A stretch of 36,428 bases of DNA from Marinosulfonomonas sp. (GTDB lineage: Bacteria; Pseudomonadota; Alphaproteobacteria; Rhodobacterales; Rhodobacteraceae). The stretch spans positions 1 through 36,428 of the forward strand of contig DAOURA010000004.1 in the NCBI GenBank assembly GCA_030625325.1, in the 5' to 3' direction. The notes beneath the pieces are model-generated. The model was given only the letters and a program-made list of their open reading frames with translations. It was not told the origin of the DNA and did no database searches. Of the stretch, positions 26,122-32,515 are shown one piece after another. Made by a program: the position numbers and the translations under genes. The stretch's first letter is position 1, and the number at the start of each line of letters is the position of its first letter.

Positions 26122-26574
26122 TTACAGGGTTTTTCCCATGAAAAGGCTGGCGGGGTGTTCGGGATAATCCCCAAACGGGCCCCGGGTTTTATAGCCGAGG
26201 GATTTATAGAGCGCGACGCCAGCGGCAAGTTTTGGCCCGGTTTCAAGGCGGATCAGGTTGTGGCCTGATGTTCGGGCCTGATCTTCGAGGTGCTGCATAA
26301 GTTTTCGTGCAGCCCCCGTGCCGCGCGCGTCCGGTGTTACGAACAGGCGTTTGATTTCAGCGTAAGTTTCACAATCACACAGGGCAACGCAGCCAATCGG
26401 TGTGCCACCCTTGCGTGCAACGAAGAACCGGACGCCGGGTTTGGCCAGTTCATCTGCGGTGAAGGAAAAGCATTCGTCGGCTGCATATACTGCACGCAGG
26501 GCAGTTTCGGAGCCGTTAATAAGGGCGCGACCTTCATCGGTCAGCGGGTTTTCCTGTGTGATTGTCAGGGTCAT
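26122..26574 (-). CDS. GNAT-family N-acetyltransferase
   Basis: A 150-residue acetyl-CoA-dependent acyltransferase. The GNAT motif A is visible as KRLFVTPDARGTGAARKLMQHLEDQA at about residues 74-99, with the R-G-x-G-A acetyl-CoA loop. It is followed by GHNLIRLETGPKLAAGVALYKSLGYK, motif B. The acceptor is unknown. Its ATG overlaps the cobW stop by four bases, so it is co-translated with cobW within the cobalt/B12 operon. It is not a known cobalamin enzyme, and its place between cobW and cobN appears to be an insertion into the operon. Repeat copy D follows it. Confidence 0.82.
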   Translation of the reverse strand: MTLTITQENPLTDEGRALINGSETALRAVYAADECFSFTADELAKPGVRFFVARKGGTPIGCVALCDCETYAEIKRLFVTPDARGTGAARKLMQHLEDQARTSGHNLIRLETGPKLAAGVALYKSLGYKTRGPFGDYPEHPASLFMGKTL

Positions 26575-27626
26575 GCACTTAGGGCGGCGGTGATGGCCGC
26601 CCGGTCAAGGCCAGCGCCACCGATCACCACAAGGCGGGTTTGGCGTGGTTCATCAGGCGTCAGGGGGCGATCAAAATAGGTCTCAATGCGTGGGCCAACG
26701 GCCTGCAGGGTCAGGCGCATTGGTTTGCCTGTTACGCTTGCGAACCCCTTCAGGCGCAGGATGTTATGGGTTTTTATGACGTCGGACACCTGTTTGGCAA
26801 ATTCCTCGGGGTTTGTGATTTCTGACCGTGTGACCACAAAGCTTTCAAAATCATCGTGATCGTGGTGATGATGGTCGTCGCCGTCTTCGTCGTCATGGTG
26901 GTGGTGATGCAGTTCGTGGCGGTTGCTCAGATCGCCCTCGGCCCCTGCGCCCTGGCCCAGTAGGATATCAACCGGCAGCGCGCCCATAGATGTTTTGACG
27001 ATCTGGACCCCATTGCGACAATCCTGGCGCAGGCGGTCGGTCAGGGCGGTGGTCTGGGCGTCATCCAGCAGGTCAATTTTGTTCACTACAATCATATCTG
27101 CGCAGGCGATTTGGTCTTCGAACAGTTCGGACAGGGGTGTTTCGTGGTCAAGGTTTTCATCAAGTTTTCGCTGGGCATCCACGGCCGCGACATTATGGGT
27201 AAACTGGCCGTCACTGGCCGCCTTGCCGTCCACCACGGTGACCACGCCATCCACGGTGACCTGGGTCGAAATCTCGGGCCAGTTGAAGGCCCGCACCAGT
27301 GGTTGGGGCAGTGCCAACCCCGATGTTTCAATGACGATGTGATCCGGGCGCACATCGCGCGCCAGCAGTTTTTGCATGGTCGGGATAAAGTCTTCGGCCA
27401 CTGTGCAGCAGATACAACCGTTGGACAGTTCCATCACATCATCACTGGTGCAGGTTTCGTCACCACAGCCTGTCAGGATGTCGCCGTCAATGCCTAAGTC
27501 ACCGAATTCATTGATGATAAGGGCGATTTTTCTGCCGTTTGCATTGGCCAGCATGTGGCGGATCAGGGTGGTTTTTCCGCTGCCCAGAAAGCCGGTAATT
27601 ACGGTGGTGGGGATCTTAGTTGCCAT
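26571..27626 (-). CDS. cobW: Cobalamin biosynthesis protein CobW (G3E GTPase, metal chaperone)
   Basis: A 351-residue G3E-family GTPase thought to deliver cobalt for corrin synthesis. Walker A GFLGSGKT is at 12-19, the metal-binding GCICC at 70-74, the GTP-specificity NKID at 182-185, and a CobW C-terminal domain follows. A histidine/aspartate-rich tract at about 238-259 contains runs of five and four histidines, likely a metal-binding loop. The alphaproteobacterial CobW stretch GDILTGCGDETCTSDDVMEL precedes the CICC motif. The ATG at 27626 has GGAG upstream. It lies 23 bases after cbtA and overlaps the GNAT gene, consistent with one riboswitch-controlled operon. Confidence 0.93.
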   Translation of the reverse strand: MATKIPTTVITGFLGSGKTTLIRHMLANANGRKIALIINEFGDLGIDGDILTGCGDETCTSDDVMELSNGCICCTVAEDFIPTMQKLLARDVRPDHIVIETSGLALPQPLVRAFNWPEISTQVTVDGVVTVVDGKAASDGQFTHNVAAVDAQRKLDENLDHETPLSELFEDQIACADMIVVNKIDLLDDAQTTALTDRLRQDCRNGVQIVKTSMGALPVDILLGQGAGAEGDLSNRHELHHHHHDDEDGDDHHHHDHDDFESFVVTRSEITNPEEFAKQVSDVIKTHNILRLKGFASVTGKPMRLTLQAVGPRIETYFDRPLTPDEPRQTRLVVIGGAGLDRAAITAALSA

Positions 27627-27649
27627 TGCAGGCTCCGTTAAAGTTGGGA

Positions 27650-28345
27650 TCACGCGCGTTTGGCGCGGGTCCAGAAATAGGCGGCTAGAAAGCCAAGGGT
27701 TGCCCAGGCACCGGCGGCGGCGGCAAGGCTGTGGGTGACGAAAAGCGCGGATAATTCCGGCGGGGCAATGCCAAAGTAGGTATCAAGGTGCGGCGCGCCA
27801 AATATATGGGGCAGGATCAGGGCGATCAGCCCAATCAGCCACAGGGCCGGGCGGCGCGAAAACGCGATTAGCGCCAGCCCAAGGCCCGATGCAATGGCGG
27901 CGGTGATCCACCATATTTGGCGTGGGGACACCTCGGCCGCGATTGTTCCGGGCAATTCGGGGGGCAGGCCAATGGCCGGGCCAAATTGCATAACGTAAAA
28001 ACCGGACAGGCCCCAGATGATACCGGCGCGGGGCGTCAGGGTGTGCCCGGCCCGCTCGGCAAATGCCATAAAGGCCATTAAAATAAGGGCAAAACCCGTA
28101 AAAGCCACCACATTGAAGCCTGCCGTCAAAAGGTGGCGCGATATGTCCTGGGTCAGGCCAAAGGCGGGGCCGGCGGGGCTTTGGACAGGGGCGGACAGGC
28201 TGGCGGCGAAATGGGCGCGCACGCCAGATTCGTATAATTCGCCCTCAAGCAACAGCGGGATCACAAGCCAAAACTGAAGCAAAGCCGCCATCAGGCCAGC
28301 CGCCAAACCAGCGAACAGCGCGCTGGTCACCAAATGTCTGGTCAT
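27650..28345 (-). CDS. cbtA: Cobalt transporter subunit CbtA
   Basis: A 231-residue inner-membrane protein with about five to six hydrophobic helices, matching the CbtA family of predicted cobalt transporters. The start MTRHLVTSALFAGLAAGLMAALLQFWLVIPLLLEGE, the GPAIGLPPELPG loop and the late HIFGAPHLDTY segment are typical. The last two carry histidines likely to contact metal. The ATG at 28345 lies four bases after the cbtB stop. A longer frame upstream runs back over cbtB and is not homologous. Cobalt specificity is known for the family from riboswitch association and is supported here by the same context. Confidence 0.92.
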   Translation of the reverse strand: MTRHLVTSALFAGLAAGLMAALLQFWLVIPLLLEGELYESGVRAHFAASLSAPVQSPAGPAFGLTQDISRHLLTAGFNVVAFTGFALILMAFMAFAERAGHTLTPRAGIIWGLSGFYVMQFGPAIGLPPELPGTIAAEVSPRQIWWITAAIASGLGLALIAFSRRPALWLIGLIALILPHIFGAPHLDTYFGIAPPELSALFVTHSLAAAAGAWATLGFLAAYFWTRAKRA

Positions 28346-28349
28346 AGGA

Positions 28350-28520
28350 TCAGTGGCAGGGAAATGCGATGGCGTGGCGCGTGTCGTGCGCACTGTCATG
28401 CAGCACTGAGCCTTGGGCAAATCCGGCCGCAAACAGCAGCATAATACCCGCAAGGGCCACCCCGGCAATGCCAAAAAGCTGTGTATCTACAAGGGTTTGT
28501 GTCTGTACTTTGGTCGTCAT
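28350..28520 (-). CDS. cbtB: Cobalt transporter subunit CbtB
   Basis: A 56-residue protein with one membrane helix (about 16-35) and a histidine-rich end, HDSAHDTRHAIAFPCH. This is the hallmark of CbtB, the small partner of CbtA. The ATG at 28520 is preceded by AGGAGA at ideal spacing, so the upstream in-frame ATG is not needed. It is the first gene after the cobalamin riboswitch. A small hairpin at 28537-28554 (CCCGTC / GACGGG) sits immediately before the ribosome-binding site and may be part of the expression switch. Confidence 0.92.
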   Translation of the reverse strand: MTTKVQTQTLVDTQLFGIAGVALAGIMLLFAAGFAQGSVLHDSAHDTRHAIAFPCH

Positions 28521-28561
28521 GTTCGTTTCTCCTGTACCCGTCACACCCGACGGGGGGGTAA

Positions 28562-28715
28562 GGTTTCACGCATGGCTGGTCTCCTGGCTTGCGGGTCGAA
28601 GCGCGCCGTCACCTTCCCGGTTTTACCCAGTGGTTATTGACGAAACGCTCACCGCTTACAGTCGCGGGGGCGGCTGTGGAATAAGGCCCCTGATTGGGTC
28701 ACCCGCACCACATTC
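28562..28715 (-). promoter_or_regulatory. Cobalamin (adenosylcobalamin) riboswitch controlling cbtB-cbtA-cobW and cobN
   Basis: On the minus strand the conserved B12-riboswitch elements occur in order: GGTGCGGGTGACCC at the 5' side, the core GCCCCCGCGACTGTAAGCGG (28671-28652), CCACTGGGTAAAACCGGGAA (28634-28615) continuing GGT, and the B12 box AAGCCAGGAGACCAGCCATG (28590-28571). The last lies about 50 bases before cbtB. Such elements repress cobalamin and cobalt uptake genes when B12 is abundant. The short hairpin beside the ribosome-binding site suggests translational control, because no U-tract terminator is visible. Confidence 0.95.
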
Positions 28716-28766
28716 CCATATGCTCCCCCCATGCTTGGCATGTTGAATGGGGAAACCATGCGCGGG

Positions 28767-28796
28767 TATTTGGCGTGAAACCGGGGTGATGGTCAA
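28767..28796 (-). promoter_or_regulatory. Candidate promoter upstream of the riboswitch
   Basis: TTGACC (28796-28791) is followed after 18 bases by CAAATA (28772-28767) on the minus strand. It lies about 50 bases upstream of the riboswitch. The -35 is good and the -10 weak. The spacer contains one copy of a repeated GGTTTCACGC. Confidence 0.4.
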
Positions 28797-28886
28797 GGGG
28801 GGATCGCGACGGCGGGTGGGCGTTTTGTGGCGAAAACCCGGGTATATGAAAACCATATGAATTGCATATGAGCGTGAAACCGGGGT
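28773..28886 (+). repeat. Direct repeat GCGTGAAACCGGGGT, two copies 99 bases apart
   Basis: The same 15 bases occur at 28773-28787 and 28872-28886. The first ten, GCGTGAAACC, also occur inverted at 28562-28571, at the 3' edge of the riboswitch. CATATG is present twice between the copies, at 28854 and 28865. Confidence 0.75.
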
Positions 28887-28915
28887 TTTGGGGGTAGTGG
28901 GGGTAGTGGGGGGGG
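28882..28915 (+). other. G-quadruplex motif
   Basis: Four G-tracts of at least four G lie in a row with equal four-base loops: GGGG (28882-28885), TTTT, GGGGG (28890-28894), TAGT, GGGGG (28899-28903), TAGT, and eight G (28908-28915). This is a canonical four-tetrad quadruplex sequence on the plus strand. It sits between the riboswitch leader and the decayed transposase. Confidence 0.8.
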
Positions 28916-28929
28916 TGATGTAGGGTGAG

Positions 28930-29187
28930 CGGTTTCGCCCATCTGTCGTGGTCGACAATACACTGGATTGCCAGTTTGATGTGGCATCGCCGGACATGGT
29001 CTGGGTGTCCGATATTACCTACATCAAGACCTACGAGGGGTTTTTATACTTGGCTGTCTGGCGACGCAAACCAACGCAACCTGTTCTGATGCATACGGAC
29101 CAAGGTTCGTAATATACCAGCCGTGACTGGGCGGCGTTTCTACGCGCCCACACCCTGGAACACTCAATGAGCAGGCGCAAAAATTGC
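28930..29187 (+). pseudogene. Decayed IS3-family transposase (OrfB, rve integrase fragment)
   Basis: Plus-strand translation gives FRPSVVVDNTLDCQFDVA, PDMVWVSDITYIKTYEGFLY, LAVWRRKPTQPVLMHTDQGS, a TAA stop at 29110, then YTSRDWAAFLRAHTLEHSMS and RRKN. These are the IS3-group DDE integrase blocks with the first D (SDITYI) and second D (HTDQGS). About 25 residues normally lying between LYLAV and the following VWRRKP are missing (junction near 29053-29058). Both the start and the C-terminal E-containing part are gone. The stop replaces a glutamine codon (CAA to TAA). It is a dead remnant; no terminal inverted repeats were found. Confidence 0.8.
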
Positions 29188-29252
29188 CCTACCCACCTCA
29201 AGAAATTTTTCTCGGCCAGAGCCTCCGCCATGATTTGGGCTGGTCGAATTAG

Positions 29253-29957
29253 TTAGTGAACGCCCATCAGTTTTTTGGTCAGCGATGTATTTTTTTGAGC
29301 CTCATTTGCTGTGCCGGACCAGATCAAATTTCCGGCCTCCAGTGCGCAGATGTCGTCGGCGACGTCCAGAACACGTTCCGTATTTTGCTCAACCAAAAGT
29401 ATACCGATCCCCTCGCTCTTCAGTTTGTCCAACACGCCATAGCACTGATCCACAACTTTCGGCATTAGTCCCAGCGATAGCTCGTCAACAATGAGAATTT
29501 GGGGGCGAGAGATCAGTGCCCGGCCTATTGCGAGCATCTGCTGTTCGCCGCCCGACAACGAACCGGCGGCCTGGCTTTGCCGCTCAGCCAGGCGCGGAAA
29601 GAATTCATAGACCATATCAATCCCTGATGACATGACACTCTCGGCCACAATATGCCCACCAACCATTAGATTTTCGCGGATTGAGAGGTCGGGGAAAATA
29701 CGGCGACCTTCGGGAACGATGGCCAGGCCCGCTGTGATACGCGCCTCTATTTTCATGTCCGACAGATCTGTGCCATTCATCAAAATTGTCCCGGCCTTTC
29801 GTTCGACCAGCCCCATCAGGCACATCAGCGTTGAAGACTTTCCTGCCCCATTGGCACCGACCAGTGCCAGGATCTTGCCCGGCTCGACCGAAAAGGAAAA
29901 GCCCCGCACGGCAATGATGTCGCCATAACCGGCGGAAAGATTATTGACCTGCAGCAT
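29253..29957 (-). CDS. livF: Branched-chain amino acid-type ABC transporter ATPase LivF
   Basis: A 234-residue ATPase of the HAAT (hydrophobic amino acid) importer family. Walker A GANGAGKS is at 34-41, the signature LSGGE at 134-138, Walker B ILIVDE at 154-159, followed by the family-typical LSLGLMPKVV. With LivG it powers uptake through LivH and LivM. Its start overlaps the end of livG by 17 bases. It is the last gene of the liv operon and ends about 65 bases from the decayed transposase. The exact substrate (branched-chain amino acids, amides, urea or others) cannot be read from the ATPase. Confidence 0.93.
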   Translation of the reverse strand: MLQVNNLSAGYGDIIAVRGFSFSVEPGKILALVGANGAGKSSTLMCLMGLVERKAGTILMNGTDLSDMKIEARITAGLAIVPEGRRIFPDLSIRENLMVGGHIVAESVMSSGIDMVYEFFPRLAERQSQAAGSLSGGEQQMLAIGRALISRPQILIVDELSLGLMPKVVDQCYGVLDKLKSEGIGILLVEQNTERVLDVADDICALEAGNLIWSGTANEAQKNTSLTKKLMGVH

Positions 29958-30708
29958 TGGTGTTCCCCCCCATATAGGCTTGAATGACGTCCGGTCGGCT
30001 CATGACCTCCTCAGTTGGTCCAAATGCCAGCGGGCGGCCCTGGTCCTGAACGTAAACCTGCGGGCATATACGCATAACTTCCCGCAGGTTGTGTTCGATT
30101 AGCAGGATTGGAAGCCCATCGGCGTTGAGGGCTTTTATCAGGTCAGCTAATTCGCTTGCTTCGGATTGATTAAGTCCGGCAAGTGGTTCGTCCAACAACA
30201 AAAGCTGTGGATTTAGTGCAAGGGCGCGGGCGACTTCCAGCCGCTTGAGATATCCCAGCGGCAGTTTTGCGGGCTCCAGGTTGGCTGCCTCACGCAACCC
30301 AACCCGTGACAGCAGTTCTAACGCGCGCCTGTTCTCGGCGTCACGATCAAAAGACACCATCGCTGAAAATGGATTGCGGGTTTTTTCGGCTCCGCAAGCC
30401 AGCGCTACGTTTTCCAGTAAAGTCATTGCTTTTAATGGCTGAACGATTTGCTGCGCCAGGGCCAGACCTGCACGGATACGTTGGTTAACTGCCAGCCCGG
30501 CCAGATCTTTGCCCCCCAGCAAAACTTGGCCCTCATCGGGTTTGATAATGCCGGTTATCACCCTCATCAATGTTGTCTTGCCAGCGCCGTTTGGACCGAC
30601 GAAGCCGATCAATTCACCCGCCTTGATGGTCAGTGATGCACCGTCCACGGCAACCACACCGCCAAACCGGACGGTCACATCGGATACTTCCAGAACCGGA
30701 TATGTCAT
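29941..30708 (-). CDS. livG: Branched-chain amino acid-type ABC transporter ATPase LivG
   Basis: A 255-residue ATPase with Walker A GPNGAGKTT at 38-46, Walker B LLLLDEP at 169-175, and the LivG-type AGLNQSEASEL after it. The signature loop reads LPLGYLKRLEVARAL (149-163) instead of the usual LSxGQ, with proline in place of the ATP-contacting serine. The ATG at 30708 overlaps the livM stop by four bases (ATGA); the longer frame upstream runs into livM and is not homologous. The C-terminus has LAFGPTEEVMSRPDVIQAYMG, typical of LivG. Confidence 0.93.
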   Translation of the reverse strand: MTYPVLEVSDVTVRFGGVVAVDGASLTIKAGELIGFVGPNGAGKTTLMRVITGIIKPDEGQVLLGGKDLAGLAVNQRIRAGLALAQQIVQPLKAMTLLENVALACGAEKTRNPFSAMVSFDRDAENRRALELLSRVGLREAANLEPAKLPLGYLKRLEVARALALNPQLLLLDEPLAGLNQSEASELADLIKALNADGLPILLIEHNLREVMRICPQVYVQDQGRPLAFGPTEEVMSRPDVIQAYMGGNTNAAGQ

Positions 30709-31553
30709 GACCGGCCCCGCAATTTTTTCATGGATCGCGCAACAATTCCCGCCAACCCGTCTGGTGCCCACCGCATCATTGCGAACAATAATGCACCGTA
30801 GGCTAGGATTTTGAAGTCATTCACGAATTGGAACAGCAAAGGCATCACGCTTAGGAAAGCGGCCGCCACGGCGACCCCCCAGACCGATCCGATGCCGCCA
30901 ACGATGACCATCGCCAGAACGGTGATAGATTCTACAAAGCCAAAGCTGTCAGGGCCGACAAACCGGAAATGTTGTGCGTAAAGCGCCCCGGCGATACCCG
31001 CCGCAGATGTTCCGACCACAAACGCGATCAGTTTGTATTTTGAAACGTCTATACCAAGAATTCTGGACACGTCTTCGTTGTCAGCAATAGAGTCAAAAAC
31101 ATAGCCCATCCAAGACCGTTTGATCAAAAGTGAGAACGCTGCAAACGCCCCCGCCAGGCCCAAACAAATCGCCATAAACCCAAGGCGGCCAAATGATGAT
31201 CCGCGAATGCCGGAAATTCCGATCTCACCGCCTAGAAATTCCTGTTGCCGGACGATCCCGACAAACAGGAATACTACGCCCATGGTTGTGATGGCCAGAA
31301 AGTCATGCCGCACACGCAGGCTGGCGAACCCCACAAGTAGGCCCAAAATACCGGCAAGTATCGCAGCGGCGGGAATCGTCAAAAGAAATGGAATATCTGC
31401 CTTCATCATGATGGCAGATGTATATGCGCCTACCCCCATGAATGCCGCGTGTCCAAGGCTGATTTGGCCACAGAACCCGGTGATGAAATTCAGGCTGAGC
31501 GCAAAAAGGATGCTGATGGCCATTGTTGTGACCAGGGTGATTTCATAGGCCAT
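30705..31553 (-). CDS. livM: Branched-chain amino acid-type ABC transporter permease LivM
   Basis: A 282-residue inner-membrane permease with about eight hydrophobic helices. Family motifs include SLNFITGFCGQISLGHAAFMGVGAYTSA near residues 20-47 and RHDFLAITTMGVVFLFV near 80-97. AGIAGALYAQHFRFVGPDSFGFVESI near 183-208 and MVIVGGIGSVWGVAVAAAFL near 214-233 are also present. It pairs with LivH to form the membrane channel. The start codon directly follows the livH stop, and the stop overlaps the livG ATG, so translation is coupled throughout. Confidence 0.93.
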   Translation of the reverse strand: MAYEITLVTTMAISILFALSLNFITGFCGQISLGHAAFMGVGAYTSAIMMKADIPFLLTIPAAAILAGILGLLVGFASLRVRHDFLAITTMGVVFLFVGIVRQQEFLGGEIGISGIRGSSFGRLGFMAICLGLAGAFAAFSLLIKRSWMGYVFDSIADNEDVSRILGIDVSKYKLIAFVVGTSAAGIAGALYAQHFRFVGPDSFGFVESITVLAMVIVGGIGSVWGVAVAAAFLSVMPLLFQFVNDFKILAYGALLFAMMRWAPDGLAGIVARSMKKLRGRS

Positions 31554-32417
31554 CTACTTGGCCCCCAACAGCCCCTGGGGCCTTAGCATCAGAACAACGA
31601 TCAGGAATGCGAAGGCCAACGCGTCGCGGTCCAGCAAATGACCGATATAAATGGTTCCAAAAGATTCAATGATCCCTATTGCCATCGCGGCGATCAAAGT
31701 GCCCCGAATACTGCCAAGGCCGCCTAAAACGATAATCGCCAAAGCTTTGTAAGACGCCACGCTGCCCATTGAAGGTTCAACAAGATTGTTAAGCAGGGCC
31801 ACCAGCACACCTGCAGCAGCCGCAAGTGCCGAGCCGATGAAAAAATTCATATAGCGCACATTCTGTGTGTTGATGCCAAAGGCGCTTGCCATATCCGGAT
31901 CGGTTACCGTTGCCCGCCATGAAACCCCAAGCCGAGTCTTGGTAGAAAACCAGCCCAAAGCCGCCAGCATGACGACCGACAGAACAATCACCAGCGCCTC
32001 ACCATGTTTCAGGAAAAAGCCGTCAAACAGCACAAAATACCCTTGCAGCGGGGGGGTGGTATAGGACAGCCCATAGGGGCCAAAGATGATGCGAAAGATT
32101 TCTTCGGATGCAATAAATAACGCTATAGAAGCAATCAGTGCGATAAACGGTGGCTTGGACAGCAAAGGTTCGTAAGCCAGTTTATAAACTGCCATCCCGA
32201 CAAAACCAACAACAACCATCGATATCACCGTGGCCAATGCAAGGCTGCCAGTGGCGTTTGTAATGATTACACCAAGGTATCCACCAAGGGTAAAAAGCGC
32301 CGCGTGTGCCACATGCAAAATGCGCAGCAGACCATAAACCAACGTCAGACCCAGCGCGATCAGGGCATAGATGCTGCCCTGCACAATCCCTTGGAAAAGC
32401 AATTCCAGATATAACAT
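31554..32417 (-). CDS. livH: Branched-chain amino acid-type ABC transporter permease LivH
   Basis: A 287-residue inner-membrane permease. The start LLFQGIVQGSIYALIALGLTLVYGLLRILHVAHAALFTLGGYLGV is the LivH hallmark (GxxxGSIYALIALGLTLVYG). The VLGGLGSIRGTLIAAMAIGIIE segment near 230-251 is the permease coupling region. About eight membrane helices are predicted. It follows the binding-protein gene after a 98-base gap containing a stable hairpin, which may lower its expression relative to the binding protein. It runs directly into livM. Confidence 0.93.
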   Translation of the reverse strand: MLYLELLFQGIVQGSIYALIALGLTLVYGLLRILHVAHAALFTLGGYLGVIITNATGSLALATVISMVVVGFVGMAVYKLAYEPLLSKPPFIALIASIALFIASEEIFRIIFGPYGLSYTTPPLQGYFVLFDGFFLKHGEALVIVLSVVMLAALGWFSTKTRLGVSWRATVTDPDMASAFGINTQNVRYMNFFIGSALAAAAGVLVALLNNLVEPSMGSVASYKALAIIVLGGLGSIRGTLIAAMAIGIIESFGTIYIGHLLDRDALAFAFLIVVLMLRPQGLLGAK

Positions 32418-32477
32418 TTCGGCGGTCCATTGTTCGGGCTCTCTGTTGCGAGCTCGGGTGAAGACTTTGGAGGTTGT

Positions 32478-32504
32478 GCGCCGCCCAACTTGATCGGGCG
32501 GCGC
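32478..32504 (-). terminator. Stem-loop between the binding-protein gene and livH
   Basis: GCGCCGCCC (32478-32486) and GGGCGGCGC (32496-32504) form a perfect nine-pair stem with a nine-base loop, 11 bases after the binding-protein stop. No U-tract follows, so partial termination or protection of the upstream mRNA is more likely than full termination. Confidence 0.6.
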
Positions 32505-32515
32505 TTATGCAGCGT

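Noticed and set aside
26862-26930. Histidine-codon-rich tract in cobW as a DNA repeat
   Set aside because: The repetition reflects runs of histidine codons in the CobW metal loop, a known feature of the family, not a separate element.
29031-29231. A 66-codon minus-strand frame over the transposase remnant
   Set aside because: The plus-strand translation is clearly an IS3 integrase fragment, so this frame is its shadow.
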